The notes beneath the pieces are model-generated. The model ran no database searches and was not told the origin of the DNA. It saw only the letters and a list, made by a program, of their open reading frames with translations. Below are positions 25,025-25,118 of a stretch of DNA of 25,118 bases, piece after piece; the first letter of the stretch is position 1, and every line of letters starts with the position of its first letter. A program made the position numbers and the translations under genes. The stretch comes from a virus: IMG/VR virus record IMGVR_UViG_3300022848_000063, positions 1-25,118 of that record; one strand, given 5' to 3'.

Positions 25025-25118
25025 TATTTATTCCTTTCCATTGTTAGTATAATAGTTTTTTGATTTTCATTTCCTCCAGGTATATACTTTTCAACAAATT
25101 CAACTGGACACTTTTCTA
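25024..25118 (-). CDS. C-terminus of a protein, N-terminus outside window
   Basis: The frame enters from the right edge as EKCPVEFVEKYIPGGNENQK and ends TIILTMERNK before TAA. About 30 residues only. No identification is possible. Confidence 0.5.
   Translation of the reverse strand, partial: EKCPVEFVEKYIPGGNENQKTIILTMERNK

Noticed and set aside
1-25118. tRNA genes, CRISPR arrays, insertion sequences, diversity-generating retroelements
   Set aside because: No cloverleaf, spaced repeat array, transposase or reverse transcriptase pattern was seen on either strand; a covariance-model scan would be needed to exclude small RNAs.

Overview
The window is a continuous stretch of a tailed-phage genome, AT-rich and probably marine. 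Every credible gene lies on the minus strand, so transcription runs from high to low coordinates. The P22-type portal, Mu gpT-like capsid protein, P22 gp4-like tail adaptor, viral GroES and a set of tiny basic and membrane proteins are the toolkit I associate with podovirus-like marine phages, plausibly of SAR11-type hosts. The host is inference; the head genes are recognisable directly from their protein sequence. No tRNA, CRISPR array, insertion sequence, integrase, polymerase or endolysin was recognised.

Right part (25.1-16.3 kb): two partial or tiny genes at the edge, a lipoprotein/secreted-protein pair, a conserved 179-aa phage protein, a few small virion-like proteins, then an intergenic control region (21.8-22.2 kb) with many copies of TATTGG and a perfect 12-bp hairpin. 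Next come about 15 small genes of unknown function, many preceded by their own copy of a promoter (TTGTTT, 17 bp, TATATT or close variants) and leader. The small terminase subunit ends this part, followed by a GC-richer, repeat-bearing stretch (16.15-16.28 kb) that could be the packaging site.

Centre (16.1-14.96 kb): an exceptional island. Over about 1.15 kb every C is followed by T or G and every G is preceded by A or C. CA/TG and CC/GG are absent on both strands except three times, and each exception is the ATG start codon of an open frame. The frames encode a 24-aa membrane peptide, a 60-aa ribbon-helix-helix-like protein and a 126-aa protein of unknown function. None contains Gly, Pro, Trp, Cys, His, Gln or internal Met. 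The island has its own duplicated promoter/5'-hairpin leaders and a perfect intrinsic terminator, all obeying the same rule, so it contains no consensus Shine-Dalgarno and no TTGACA-type -35. This is the most unusual thing in the window. I do not recognise it as a described system.

Left part (14.75-0 kb): a glycosyltransferase overlapping the large terminase, a run of small basic proteins, a cluster of very small membrane or secreted proteins, the portal, a GroES homologue, a scaffold-like protein, decoration and major capsid proteins, then head-tail joining proteins running off the left edge. Genes are packed with 1-60 nt overlaps, and hairpins punctuate the capsid region. In this module the portal, scaffold and capsid build the procapsid (with GroES probably assisting host GroEL), the TerS/TerL pair fills it, and gp4-like proteins close it.
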